Assembly (NCBI GenBank): GCA_020637755.1 | Contig: JACKJW010000019.1 | Span: forward strand, 1-47,379 | DNA: 47,379 bases | Source of the DNA: Brucellaceae bacterium | GTDB taxonomy: Bacteria > Pseudomonadota > Alphaproteobacteria > Rhizobiales > Rhizobiaceae | Direction: 5' to 3' | In this document: piece by piece, positions 8,529 through 16,683 of the stretch | Layout: each line of letters opens with the position of its first letter | Numbering within the stretch: the stretch's first letter is position 1 | Program-made: the position numbers and the translations under genes | The notes under the pieces: generated by a model | Databases searched by the model: none | Told to the model about the DNA's origin: nothing | What the model saw: the letters and a program-made list of their open reading frames with translations, nothing else

Positions 8529-9140
8529 ATGTTTGCACGACTGCTCACCCTTTCCGTCATGGCGCTGATGCTGGCTCTTCCGGCCTCCATGACGATCTCG
8601 CCTGCCAAGGCCGAAAGCTCCTTTGCCAACTTCATGCGCGGCGGCCAGCCGCGTGTGCGCCACAACAACCACTACATGTCGGACAAGTCGCCCATCCCGC
8701 GCGAAACGGTGCGTTCCGACCTTGCCGAGGGCACCATCCTCGTCGATACCGCCGAACGGCGCCTCTACTTCGGGCTGGGCAACGGCAAGGCCATCAAATA
8801 CGCCGTCGGCGTCGGCCGCGAAGGTTTTGAATGGTCCGGTACCCACAAGATCAGCCGCAAGTCCGAATGGCCGGGCTGGACCCCGCCGGCCGTGATGCGC
8901 GAACGCGTCAAGCGCCAGGAAGGCCGCGTGCTGCCGGCCTTCATGCCGGGCGGCCCCACCAATCCGCTGGGTGCGCGCGCCATGTATATCGGCTCGACCA
9001 TCTACCGCATCCACGGCACCAACCAGCCCTGGACCATCGGACAGGCCATGTCTTCGGGCTGCATCCGCATGGCCAACGAGGATGTGATCGACCTCTACGA
9101 GCGCGCCGGCATCGGCACCAAGGTCACCGTCAAGCACTGA
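8529..9140 (+). CDS. L,D-transpeptidase, ErfK/YbiS family
   Basis: Periplasmic YkuD-domain enzyme of 203 residues that would crosslink peptidoglycan or attach proteins to it. A signal peptide (LLTLSVMALMLALPASM, then AKA) is followed by the YkuD domain from about residue 60. The conserved HGTNQPWTIGQAMSSGCIRM stretch puts the catalytic cysteine at residue 178. ATG 8529 is preceded by GAGGG 6 nt upstream; an upstream TTG would add a tail unlike any signal peptide. A terminator follows at 9165-9198, so the gene is probably monocistronic. The short single-domain form is abundant in rhizobia, which grow from the pole and use many 3-3 crosslinks. Confidence 0.93.
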   Translation: MFARLLTLSVMALMLALPASMTISPAKAESSFANFMRGGQPRVRHNNHYMSDKSPIPRETVRSDLAEGTILVDTAERRLYFGLGNGKAIKYAVGVGREGFEWSGTHKISRKSEWPGWTPPAVMRERVKRQEGRVLPAFMPGGPTNPLGARAMYIGSTIYRIHGTNQPWTIGQAMSSGCIRMANEDVIDLYERAGIGTKVTVKH

Positions 9141-9164
9141 CGCGGCACACTTCGGGGAACCGGC

Positions 9165-9198
9165 AAGGCCCGGACTGCCAAGGCAGCCGGGCCTTTTT
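9165..9198 (+). terminator. Rho-independent terminator after the L,D-transpeptidase
   Basis: AAGGCCCGG..CTGCC pairs with GGCAGCCGGGCCTT with one bulge and a tiny loop, followed by TTTTT at 9194-9198. It lies 24 nt after the stop codon. Confidence 0.85.
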
Positions 9199-9268
9199 GC
9201 TTGAAGCGGCGGCTTGTCTCGCGCGGCGGCACCCCGTAGCTTTTGGCAACAAATTCGGAGGGACAGCC

Positions 9269-9667
9269 ATGAGACGCGGAATCAAGACCATGCTGGCAGA
9301 GGCTGACGCCGAGATCGTCGCCCTGTCTCCGCACGAGGCTGCCGAAGCGGCCAGGGACAGTGGCGTTCTCCTCGTCGACATCCGCGACATCCGCGAATTG
9401 CAGCGCGACGGCACCGTGCCCGGTGCCTTCCATGCGCCGCGCGGCATGCTGGAATTCTGGGTCGACCCGGAAAGCCCTTACCACAAGCCGGTCTTTGCCG
9501 AGGGCAAGCGCTACATCTTCTTTTGCGCCGGCGGCCTGCGCTCGGCGCTCTCTACCAAGACCCTGCAGGACATGGGGCTGGAACCGGTCGCCCACATCAC
9601 CGGCGGGTTCGGCGCATGGCGCGATGCGGGCCTGCCTGTCCGGCCATGGGAGCCGAAGCACAGCTAG
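9269..9667 (+). CDS. Rhodanese-like domain protein
   Basis: A single rhodanese domain of 132 residues, likely a cytoplasmic sulfurtransferase or sulfur carrier. The fold is recognised by LLVDIRDIRELQRDGTVPGA, the active loop FFCAGGLRSA with cysteine at residue 86, and the closing HITGGFGAWRDAGLPV. ATG 9269 follows GGAGG at a spacing of 7. It is isolated between a terminator and the SH3 gene. The loop begins C-A-G-G-L-R, common among PspE/GlpE-type stand-alone domains. The acceptor is unknown. Confidence 0.92.
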   Translation: MRRGIKTMLAEADAEIVALSPHEAAEAARDSGVLLVDIRDIRELQRDGTVPGAFHAPRGMLEFWVDPESPYHKPVFAEGKRYIFFCAGGLRSALSTKTLQDMGLEPVAHITGGFGAWRDAGLPVRPWEPKHS

Positions 9668-9781
9668 TTCGGGCAAAAGACATCCATCCCGCCGGTTTTT
9701 GGCCGGTTAGGCCGCATTTGAATGAATGTGTGAAGACCGGGCAAGGATTTTGGGCTGCAAACATCCGGCGAGGAGTTCGCC

Positions 9782-10129
9782 ATGATCCGTCTTGCCGCCA
9801 CAGGTGTTCTCGCCGCAGCACTTTCGGCCAGTCTCATGCCACTGGCCCGGGCCGGTGAGGACGTGACCTGCCTGCGCGTCGTGCATGTGGCGGCCGGTGA
9901 CGCGCTCAATCTGAGGCTTGACCCGGATGCGGACGCGCGCGTGGTGGACCGCATGGCGCCGGGCCGGCACGGGCTGATCCGCAAGATGGATGTCTGCACG
10001 CCGCAGGGCATCAAGGCATCGCGCCAATGGTGCCGGGTCTCGCATATGGAGGGCGGCCGCATCCGCATCGGCTGGGTCAAGCGCCATTTCATCGCCCCGG
10101 TGCCCTGCCCGGCTGCCGCGCGAGGTTAG
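9782..10129 (+). CDS. Secreted SH3-like domain protein
   Basis: A 115-residue exported protein with a signal peptide (MIRLAATGVLAAALSASL, ARA cleavage). It has one bacterial SH3-like domain: V-A-AGDALNLR-DPDADARVV, then W22-like QWCRV and GWVKRHFI. Such domains usually bind cell wall or peptide in the periplasm. Four cysteines could form two disulfides. GAGGAG lies 7 nt before ATG 9782. The stop codon overlaps the convergent DUF971 gene by 4 nt. Given the wall enzymes nearby it may act on peptidoglycan, but this is inference from position. Confidence 0.82.
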   Translation: MIRLAATGVLAAALSASLMPLARAGEDVTCLRVVHVAAGDALNLRLDPDADARVVDRMAPGRHGLIRKMDVCTPQGIKASRQWCRVSHMEGGRIRIGWVKRHFIAPVPCPAAARG

Positions 10130-10482
10130 CGCCGCGGCGCACGCGAAAGGCCCTTGGCCTCCAGCTCGCCCAGATAGGCCTGCCAGCGCGCCTCCTTCGT
10201 TTCCGCCAGCTCGCGGAAAAAGGCCCATGTGTAGATGCCGGTCGAATGCATGTCGTCGAAGGTGATCTTCACCGCATAATTGCCGACCGGTTCGACCGAC
10301 AGGATCATCACATCGCGCTTGCCGGGCACGGTCTTGCGCTGGTCCGGCGCATGGCCCTGCACTTCGGCGCTGGGTGACAGCACCCGCAGCATCTCGGCAG
10401 GGAACTCGTGAGGCTCGCCTCCAAAGCTCACCTTCATCGTGCGGCGGTCCTTCGTCACCCTGATCTCGGTCGGGCTGTCCAT
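10126..10482 (-). CDS. DUF971 family protein (GBBH-like N-terminal domain)
   Basis: A 118-residue protein consisting only of the domain found at the N-terminus of gamma-butyrobetaine hydroxylase. It is recognised by PTEIRVTKDRRTMKVSF, the FPAEMLRVLSPSAEVQGH stretch and the GNYAVKITFDDMHSTGIYTW core. Stand-alone forms are widespread in proteobacteria, and some have been linked to iron-sulfur or scaffold functions, but the role is not settled. ATG 10482 follows GGGAG. The gene is divergent from moaA, with 144 nt between. Confidence 0.9.
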   Translation of the reverse strand: MDSPTEIRVTKDRRTMKVSFGGEPHEFPAEMLRVLSPSAEVQGHAPDQRKTVPGKRDVMILSVEPVGNYAVKITFDDMHSTGIYTWAFFRELAETKEARWQAYLGELEAKGLSRAPRR

Positions 10483-10626
10483 GCTGCGCTCCCTCTGCTC
10501 CCCTTGATTTTGTCAATATGGCGCGAAAGCACAAGGCGTTGGCCGCGCTTGGCCCTTGAATCCCGCCCGCATTTGTCCAACATGGCAGGAGCGGAGACCG
10601 GAAACGGCCGCGCAGAGGAGCCTGCC

Positions 10627-11652
10627 ATGCCCACTCTCACCGAAACCGGCGCGAACCCCGCCATGATGGACCCGTTCGGGCGCATGGTGACCTATCTGCG
10701 CGTCTCGGTGACGGACCGCTGCGACTTCCGCTGCACTTATTGCATGGCCGAGGACATGACCTTCCTGCCCAAGCGCGACCTGCTGACGCTGGAGGAACTG
10801 GACCGGCTCTGCTCCGTCTTCGTGGAAAAGGGCGTGCGCAAGCTGCGCCTGACCGGCGGCGAACCGCTGGTGCGCAAGAACATCATGCACCTGATCCGCC
10901 AGCTTTCCCGGCATCTTGAATCGGGCGCGCTGGAAGAGCTGACGCTGACCACCAACGGCTCGCAGCTTGCCCGCTTCGCCGATGAACTGGCCGGTTGCGG
11001 GGTGAAGCGGATCAATGTCTCGCTGGACACGCTGGATGCCGAAAAGTTCCGGCAGGTGACGCGCTGGGGCGATCTGGGCAAGGTGATGGAAGGAATCGAG
11101 GCGGCAGAGCGCGCCGGGCTGAAGATCAAGATCAATGCGGTAGCCCTGAAGGGCTTCAACGACGCAGAAATGCCGGCCATGCTGCGCTGGGCCCATGGCC
11201 GCGGCATGGACATGACCGTGATCGAGACCATGCCGATGGGCGACATCGAGGGCGACCGCACCAGCCAGTACCTGCCGCTCAGCCAGTTGCGCCGTGATCT
11301 TGAAAGCCGTTTCACCCTGACCGACATCCCCTTCAAGACCGGTGGACCGGCGCGTTATGTCGAGGTGAAGGAGACCGGCGGCCGCCTCGGCTTCATCACA
11401 CCGATGACCCACAATTTCTGCGAAAGCTGCAACCGCGTGCGCCTCACCTGCACAGGAACGCTCTACATGTGCCTCGGTCAGGATGATGCCGCCGACCTGC
11501 GCGGCGCGCTGCGCGCCTCCGAGGGCAACGAACTGGTCGCCGCCGCCATCGACGAGGCGATCACCCGCAAGCCCAAGGGCCATGATTTCGTGATCGACCG
11601 CACGACGCGCCGCCCGGCCGTCGCCCGCCACATGAGCGTGACCGGCGGCTGA
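10627..11652 (+). CDS. moaA: GTP 3',8-cyclase MoaA
   Basis: Radical SAM enzyme for the first step of molybdenum cofactor synthesis, converting GTP to 3',8-cyclo-GTP. The N-terminal cluster motif CDFRCTYC gives C32, C36 and C39 for the SAM-binding [4Fe-4S]. The C-terminal cluster motif is C265, C268 and C282 (CX2CX13C). The protein ends in the conserved Gly-Gly needed for activity. At 341 residues it has the usual length. ATG 10627 follows GAGGAG; earlier in-frame codons would add a tail without homology. mobA and mobB lie 3.7 kb downstream on the same strand. Confidence 0.98.
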   Translation: MPTLTETGANPAMMDPFGRMVTYLRVSVTDRCDFRCTYCMAEDMTFLPKRDLLTLEELDRLCSVFVEKGVRKLRLTGGEPLVRKNIMHLIRQLSRHLESGALEELTLTTNGSQLARFADELAGCGVKRINVSLDTLDAEKFRQVTRWGDLGKVMEGIEAAERAGLKIKINAVALKGFNDAEMPAMLRWAHGRGMDMTVIETMPMGDIEGDRTSQYLPLSQLRRDLESRFTLTDIPFKTGGPARYVEVKETGGRLGFITPMTHNFCESCNRVRLTCTGTLYMCLGQDDAADLRGALRASEGNELVAAAIDEAITRKPKGHDFVIDRTTRRPAVARHMSVTGG

Positions 11653-11810
11653 GCGCACCAATTTGATCCCGCACCCGTAAAATCCTGATCCGGTGAGGCG
11701 GCAAAGCGCCTTTCCGGGCGGTCCAAACCGGTTTATTGGCGGAGGCTTGTTGATGAAGGAAGGCAGGCAGCAAGTCCCGTCCGCCCTCCCGCAAAGCAGG
11801 ATCGTCCCGT

Positions 11811-12731
11811 TTGCCCCTGTCTCCCAATGCCCGCTCTGCGCTGCTCATGACGCTGTCCATGGCGGCCTTTGTGATCAACGACATGCTGACCAAGCTGTCG
11901 GGCCTGCACATGAACATGGGACAGGTTATGGCCGTGCGCGGCCTCTTTGCCAGTGCACTCGTGCTGGCATTGGCCTGGCGGCAAGGGGCCTTGCGCCATT
12001 TCGGTGAAGCCGCGCACCCCATGGTGGCGCTGCGCACGCTCTGCGACATTTGCGCCACCATCGCCTTCCTGCTGGCATTGGCAAAAGTGCCGCTGGTCTC
12101 CGTCTCCGCCATCCTCCAGGCGCTTCCGCTGGCCGTGACGATGGGCGCCGCCATCGTCTTCCGCGAGCCGGTCGGCTGGCGGCGCTGGACCGCGATTGCA
12201 GCCGGCTTCATCGGCGTGCTGGTCATCCTGCGGCCGGGCGGCTCCACCTTCACCGTCTATTCGATGCTCGTGCTGGCCTGCGTCTTCTTCTGCGCCGTGC
12301 GGGATCTGGCGACGCGGGCCATTCCGCCGGGAATCCGGGCCATCCAGGTCTCCGTTGTCACCGCCGTTGGCGTCATGCTGGGTGGCTTTGTCCTCATGTG
12401 GCCGCTTGGCGGCTGGACACAGCTGACACTTGCCTCCACCTGGCCGCTCGCCGTGGCAGCCTTGCTGGTCATCTTCGGCCTGCAAACGCTGATCCATTCC
12501 ATGCGCGCTGGCGACATCTCGTTCACGGCACCCTTCCGCTACACCGCACTGGTCTGGGCGGCCATCCTCGGATTTGCGGTGTTCGGGGAAGTTCCGGATG
12601 GCTGGACGATGGCTGGAGCCGCCATCGTCATCGGCTCGGGCGTCTTCACCATCTACCGTGAGCGCAAGCGCAAGGACGCCAGACCCGTGGCCGCCGAAAG
12701 CAATGCCCGGCTCGGCGCACGCGGAATCTAG
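11811..12731 (+). CDS. DMT-superfamily transporter (EamA domains)
   Basis: Inner-membrane transporter of 306 residues with ten predicted helices in two EamA repeats. Relatives export amino acids or other small metabolites; the substrate is unknown. The start is the TTG at 11811, giving the family-typical opening LSPNARSALLMTLSMAAF. AGGA lies about 9 nt upstream, and no ATG, GTG or other TTG lies between it and the in-frame stop at 11754. A charged C-terminal tail (RERKRKDARP) lies in the cytoplasm. A short frame with a strong site (ATG 11753) overlaps the start. The gene lies between moaA and mobA but need not share their job. Confidence 0.88.
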   Translation: MPLSPNARSALLMTLSMAAFVINDMLTKLSGLHMNMGQVMAVRGLFASALVLALAWRQGALRHFGEAAHPMVALRTLCDICATIAFLLALAKVPLVSVSAILQALPLAVTMGAAIVFREPVGWRRWTAIAAGFIGVLVILRPGGSTFTVYSMLVLACVFFCAVRDLATRAIPPGIRAIQVSVVTAVGVMLGGFVLMWPLGGWTQLTLASTWPLAVAALLVIFGLQTLIHSMRAGDISFTAPFRYTALVWAAILGFAVFGEVPDGWTMAGAAIVIGSGVFTIYRERKRKDARPVAAESNARLGARGI

Positions 12732-12767
12732 GGCGTTTCCACCCGGTATTGAATCGTATGAGCGCCG

Positions 12768-13715
12768 TCAGCCGAGCCGCTTGGACTTTCGGAACGGTTC
12801 GGTGGCGATGCGGTCGGCTTCCACCTCGTCGAAGATGAAGCTGCGGAAGGCCGCGACCTTGGGTGTTTCCAGCGCCTCCGGCAGGCAGCAGAAATAGAAG
12901 CTCGCCTGCGCCTTCAGCATCAGGTCAAACGGGGCAACCAGCCGCCCTGAGGCGATGTCCCGCATGGCGAGGAACAGGCGGCCGAGCACCACCCCTGCCC
13001 CGTCGATGGCCGCCTCCAGCGCGTGGTCGGCATGGGAGAAGCGGGGTCCCCGCGCCGCATCCACATCGTAGATGCGCATCTTCTTCAGCCAGTCGCTCCA
13101 CGCCGTCGCCCCGGCAAGGAACGACGCGGAATCGTCATGCAGCAGCGTGACGCGTTTGAGGTCTTCCGGTTGCATGGCACCACCGAACTGCTCCAGAAGC
13201 TTGGGCGAGACCAGCGGCAGCACGGCTTCGTCACACAGGCTCTCCACATGCAGTCCGGGATAATGTCCGCCCCCGAAGCGCATCGCCACATCCACCTCGT
13301 CGGCACGAAAGTCGATCAGCTTCAGCGTCGCCGAGATCCGCAACTCGATATCCGGATGCTTCTCGATGAAGCGATGGACACGTGGAGCCAGCCACTTGGC
13401 CGCCGTCGCCGGGCCGGTCGAAACGGTCAGCACATTGGCCGGCGTCTCCGGCCGCAGCCGCGCCATGGTGGAGTGCATGCGCTCGAAGGCGTCCGAAATG
13501 CCCGGCGCAATGCGTTCGCCACACTGCGTCAGTTCGACGGCACGGTTGAGCCGGCGGAACAACGGCGTCTGCAAGAAGTCCTCCAGCTGGCGGATCTGGT
13601 AGGAGAGCGCCGAGGGTGTGACATGCAGTTCATCGGCCGCCTTCTGGAAACTCATATGGCGGGCAGCAGCCTCGAAGGCACGGAGCGCATTGAGTGGCGG
13701 AAGTCTGTAAGCCAT
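12768..13715 (-). CDS. LysR-family transcriptional regulator, GcvA type
   Basis: DNA-binding regulator of 315 residues. The N-terminal winged helix-turn-helix is clear: LPPLNALRAFEAAARHMSFQKAADELHVTPSALSYQIRQ as a continuous LysR signature, split here by residue 20 of the run. The effector domain follows from about residue 90. The LPPLNALRAFEAAAR opening is characteristic of the GcvA branch. It is divergent from the 44-residue gene and the Bcr-type transporter. A T-N11-A dyad lies in between at 13792-13804, so those genes are probable targets. The effector is unknown. Confidence 0.93.
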   Translation of the reverse strand: MAYRLPPLNALRAFEAAARHMSFQKAADELHVTPSALSYQIRQLEDFLQTPLFRRLNRAVELTQCGERIAPGISDAFERMHSTMARLRPETPANVLTVSTGPATAAKWLAPRVHRFIEKHPDIELRISATLKLIDFRADEVDVAMRFGGGHYPGLHVESLCDEAVLPLVSPKLLEQFGGAMQPEDLKRVTLLHDDSASFLAGATAWSDWLKKMRIYDVDAARGPRFSHADHALEAAIDGAGVVLGRLFLAMRDIASGRLVAPFDLMLKAQASFYFCCLPEALETPKVAAFRSFIFDEVEADRIATEPFRKSKRLG

Positions 13716-13769
13716 GATTTCGGATCAAATTTCCTCAATTGATTTTGACAGAATACCCGTTTGTCGCAG

Positions 13770-13814
13770 GCGCTTCAATCGCCTACTCAATTCATGAAAC
13801 ATGAACTGAAGCGC
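13770..13814. promoter_or_regulatory. Nested dyads, candidate LysR operator
   Basis: An outer inverted repeat GCGCTTCA (13770-13777) / TGAAGCGC (13807-13814) encloses TTCAT-GAAAC-ATGAA at 13791-13805. The inner core TCAT-N5-ATGA fits the LysR T-N11-A box. It lies 55-75 nt upstream of lysR and 31 nt upstream of the 44-residue gene, as expected for a divergently controlled pair. Confidence 0.6.
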
Positions 13815-13844
13815 CCTCCCAAGGCAAGACGTGAGGACTGAACC

Positions 13845-13979
13845 ATGCAGAACGACGCCGATTATCGCAATATCCCTGTCAATCCTGTCGAATTCCACAC
13901 CAAGGGCGCCCGCCGCGAACGTGACCGGGCCTTTGCTGAGCTGCTGCGTTCGATCTTCGAGCGCAAGGTCCTGCCTTGA
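13845..13979 (+). CDS. Small hypothetical protein, 44 residues
   Basis: A frame from ATG 13845 to TGA 13979 with AGGA 8 nt upstream. The product is hydrophilic: an N-terminal part (DADYRNIPVNPVEFH) and a basic amphipathic C-terminal half (ARRERDRAFAELLRSIFERK). This resembles in general layout the many 40-50 residue proteins of alphaproteobacteria, such as the DUF1127-like ones, without matching one I can name. It lies directly downstream of the LysR-type dyad and 124 nt before the Bcr-type transporter, so it is probably the first gene under that regulator. No function is proposed. Confidence 0.6.
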   Translation: MQNDADYRNIPVNPVEFHTKGARRERDRAFAELLRSIFERKVLP

Positions 13980-14103
13980 GGAAACTTGCACCGGGGCAGC
14001 CCTTCCGCGCCAAGCGAGCCGCTCCGGTCATGTCAATTTTCCTTGTCTGAAGGCGCAACGAAAATGCCGTGACGGCGGGAAGGAACCAGCGTATTGGGGA
14101 TCA

Positions 14104-15309
14104 ATGGACCAGTACGCGAACCGACAGACAGCCATTGCGCGCAAGCCAAACACGCTGACCCTTGTGCTGTGCGCTGCGGTCAGCCCCATGGCGATCAATA
14201 TCTTTGTCCCCTCCATGCCGGCCATGGCCGGGGAGTTTGGCGTGCCCTACGCGACGATCCAGCTCGGCATGTCCCTCTATCTCGCCATGACCGCGCTGCT
14301 GACACTGATCGCGGGACCGCTGTCGGACCATTACGGCCGCCGTCCGGTCATCATCGGCGGTTTCGCACTGTTTCTTGCCGGTGTGGTGCTATCGCTCATG
14401 GCGGCCGACATCACGCTCTTCCTGACCGGCCGCATCATCCAGGCGGCGTCAGCCTCCGGCATGGTACTGTCGCGCGCCATCGTGCGCGACGTCTATGAGC
14501 GCGACGAGGCCGCCTCGATGATCGGCTACGTCACCATGGGCATGTCGGTTTCCCCCATGCTCGGGCCTGCGCTCGGCGGAGTGCTGGACGACATCTACGG
14601 CTGGCGCGCCAGTTTCCTGTTGCTCGGCACGCTGGGAGCCGTCGCGCTTCTCGTCACCATGCAACGCCTGCCGGAAACCAACCAGACGCGCGGCCGTCCG
14701 CTATCTGCCCAGTTGCACGCCTACCGCATCCTGCTGACATCGCCCGCCTATTGGGTCTTTGCCGGAACCGGCTCGCTCGCCGCTGCCATCTTCTTCGGCT
14801 TTCTGGGCGGCGGACCGGCCATTGCCAGCAACCACCTTTCCATGAGTGCCAGCGCCTATGGCCTGTGGTTCGCCGCCTGCGCGGCCGGCTACATGTTCGG
14901 CAACTTCATCGCCGGACGCTTTTCGCGCCAATGGGGCATCGCCCGCATGATCCTTGCCGGCGCGCTGATCGCGCTGGGCGGCGCGGTGATGCCGGGCATC
15001 CTGCTTGGAATGGGCCTGCAACTGCCGCTCGCTCTTTTCGGCCCCACCTTCTTCATCGGTATGGGCAACGGCATGACCATCCCGAATGCCACCGCCGGTG
15101 CCGTATCCGTCAAGCCGGATGCGGCAGGTGCTGCGTCCGGCCTGATGGGTTCGCTTCAGGTCGGCACGGGTGCCATCGCCTCGGTCATCTGTTCGCTTGC
15201 GGCAGGCGACGGCACCCACGTCGTCACCTTCGGCCTCTGGTTGGCTGGCCTCGGCCTTGCCGGCTTGGCCATTGCGCTGGCAGCCGTGCGCTTGGCGCGA
15301 GACCTCTGA
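14104..15309 (+). CDS. Bcr/CflA-family multidrug efflux MFS transporter
   Basis: Inner-membrane drug:proton antiporter of 401 residues with twelve predicted helices. The MFS motif A appears as GPLSDHYGRRPVI between helices 2 and 3. The Bcr/CflA signature is seen in RIIQAASASGMVLSRAIVRD and LGPALGGVLDD..GWRASF. ATG 14104 follows GGGGA. The gene lies downstream of the 44-residue gene and the LysR dyad and may be inducible through that regulator. The substrate is unknown; bicyclomycin, chloramphenicol and sulfonamides are exported by family members. Confidence 0.93.
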   Translation: MDQYANRQTAIARKPNTLTLVLCAAVSPMAINIFVPSMPAMAGEFGVPYATIQLGMSLYLAMTALLTLIAGPLSDHYGRRPVIIGGFALFLAGVVLSLMAADITLFLTGRIIQAASASGMVLSRAIVRDVYERDEAASMIGYVTMGMSVSPMLGPALGGVLDDIYGWRASFLLLGTLGAVALLVTMQRLPETNQTRGRPLSAQLHAYRILLTSPAYWVFAGTGSLAAAIFFGFLGGGPAIASNHLSMSASAYGLWFAACAAGYMFGNFIAGRFSRQWGIARMILAGALIALGGAVMPGILLGMGLQLPLALFGPTFFIGMGNGMTIPNATAGAVSVKPDAAGAASGLMGSLQVGTGAIASVICSLAAGDGTHVVTFGLWLAGLGLAGLAIALAAVRLARDL

Positions 15310-15368
15310 ACGATGGACGGTAAAGGCAGGGGTTGCGCCAGGCCGCGCCGCGCCGCACTCTCGCACCC

Positions 15369-16010
15369 ATGCCCGCCCCCCTGCCCTTGACCGAGACTCC
15401 AGCACGTCCCGCCGGCCTGATCCTGGCCGGTGGCCGGTCATCGCGCATGGGCGGAACCGACAAGGCGCTGCTCCAACTCGGCGGAAAGTCGCTTGTTGCC
15501 CGCGCGGCCGCACGCCTTGCGCCGCAGGTGAGAGCACTTGCCATCAGCGCCAATGGTGGTCCCGCCCGCCACGCGATGCTGGAGCTTCCGGTGCTCGCCG
15601 ACATCATCGGCGGCCACAGGGGACCACTGGCCGGAATTCATGCCGGACTGGTCTGGGCAGCCGCCCTCCCTGATGCGCCGGACCAAGTTGTGACCGTCGC
15701 GGCCGACACACCGTTTTTTCCGCCAGACCTCGCTGCCCGTCTCGCTGAAGCGTCCGGCGGCGGCAATCTCATCGTCATTGCGGCGGATGAAACGGGGACG
15801 CACCCGGTCTTTGGCCTCTGGCCGGTCTCGCTTAGCTCCGCATTGGAGCACTGGCTTACGACCGCAGAGAACCTCAGCGTCATGGCCTTCGTGCGCAGCC
15901 AACCCCACGTTCTTGCGCAGTTCGGCACCAAGGGCGACCCGTTCTTCAACATCAACACGCCGGACGACCTGGCCGAAGCCGAACGCCACATGTCGGGAGA
16001 AGCGTCATGA
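15369..16010 (+). CDS. mobA: Molybdenum cofactor guanylyltransferase MobA
   Basis: Transfers GMP from GTP to Mo-molybdopterin, making the MGD cofactor of enzymes such as formate dehydrogenase. The nucleotidyltransferase signature LILAGGRSSRMGGTDKALL lies near the N-terminus, followed by GGHRGPLAGI and the metal-binding AADTPF. The ATG at 15369 gives 213 residues, the usual size. A TTG at 15333 has a better AGG site and would add 12 residues, so the start is uncertain. The last 4 nt overlap mobB (ATGA), which supports translational coupling. Confidence 0.95.
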   Translation: MPAPLPLTETPARPAGLILAGGRSSRMGGTDKALLQLGGKSLVARAAARLAPQVRALAISANGGPARHAMLELPVLADIIGGHRGPLAGIHAGLVWAAALPDAPDQVVTVAADTPFFPPDLAARLAEASGGGNLIVIAADETGTHPVFGLWPVSLSSALEHWLTTAENLSVMAFVRSQPHVLAQFGTKGDPFFNINTPDDLAEAERHMSGEAS

Positions 16011-16522
16011 AACCCGCCATCATGGGCATCGCGGGCTGGAAGAACTCCGGCAAGACGACGCTCGCCGAACGCCTGATTGCAGAGCTGACCGCGCGCGGCT
16101 GGCGCGTCTCCTCCGTCAAGCATGCCCATCACGGCTTCGACATCGACCGCGAGGGCACCGACAGTTTCCGCCATCGCGCGGCCGGCGCCACGGAAACGGC
16201 GATTGTCTCGTCGCGCCGCTGGGCGCTGATGCACGAGGGGACGCAGGACGAGGACGAGCCGCCTCTCGAAGACATCCTCGCAAAACTCGCCCCTTGCGAC
16301 ATCGTGATCGCCGAGGGCTTCAAGACCGGCCCCCATGCCAAGATCGAGACGCGCAGGCTGGCAACGAAGGACCGCGCGCCGCTATGCGCAACCCTGCCCG
16401 GCTTCATCGCCATCGCCGCCGACCACCCGGCGGAAGACAGCGCGCTGCCGGTCTTCGCGCTGGATGACATTGCCGCCATCGCCAGCTTTGTGGAACAGGC
16501 CTGCGGCCTGCGGCGCGCCTGA
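16007..16522 (+). CDS. mobB: Molybdopterin-guanine dinucleotide biosynthesis adaptor MobB
   Basis: A small GTP-binding protein of 171 residues that assists MobA. The P-loop is seen in IAGWKNSGKTTLAERL near the N-terminus. Family-typical SSVKHAHHGFDIDREGTDSFRHRAAGA and IVIAEGFK stretches follow, the first given here as its two halves SSVKHAHHGF and DIDREGTDS. ATG 16007 lies inside the mobA stop (ATGA overlap). The gene is not essential for MGD synthesis in E. coli. Confidence 0.95.
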   Translation: MKPAIMGIAGWKNSGKTTLAERLIAELTARGWRVSSVKHAHHGFDIDREGTDSFRHRAAGATETAIVSSRRWALMHEGTQDEDEPPLEDILAKLAPCDIVIAEGFKTGPHAKIETRRLATKDRAPLCATLPGFIAIAADHPAEDSALPVFALDDIAAIASFVEQACGLRRA

Positions 16523-16547
16523 CCCGCCCCGGTCCGGACATGACCCT

Positions 16548-16575
16548 GCGTATTTGACCGGCGGATCAAATACGC
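16548..16575. promoter_or_regulatory. Perfect inverted repeat upstream of the amino acid importer
   Basis: GCGTATTTGA (16548-16557) and TCAAATACGC (16566-16575) form perfect 10-nt arms around 8 nt. It lies 26 nt after mobB and about 110 nt before the binding-protein gene. No T-run follows on either strand, so an operator is likelier than a terminator. Confidence 0.5.
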
Positions 16576-16683
16576 CATTGCAATTTGGCGCTGAACCGTT
16601 TCACATTCGCCTCAAGGCGCAGATCATGCGCTGCGTGAAAAGCGTGAAAACCCGCCTGGAACACTTGGCTAAGAGAGGCATCC

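Noticed and set aside
8200..8568. A 122-codon plus-strand frame in the muramidase-transpeptidase gap
   Set aside because: No ribosome binding site, basic low-complexity translation, and it overlaps the transpeptidase start out of frame.
10511..10516. TTGACA on the minus strand before the DUF971 gene
   Set aside because: Only 28 nt separate it from the start codon, and the -10 would fall on GGGAGC, so it is not a convincing promoter.
11690..11720. AGGCG-N6-CGCCT hairpin after moaA as a terminator
   Set aside because: A 5-bp stem followed by only two or three T is too weak to call.
13725..13991. An 88-codon minus-strand frame opposite the 44-residue gene
   Set aside because: No ribosome binding site, and it runs through the LysR promoter region.
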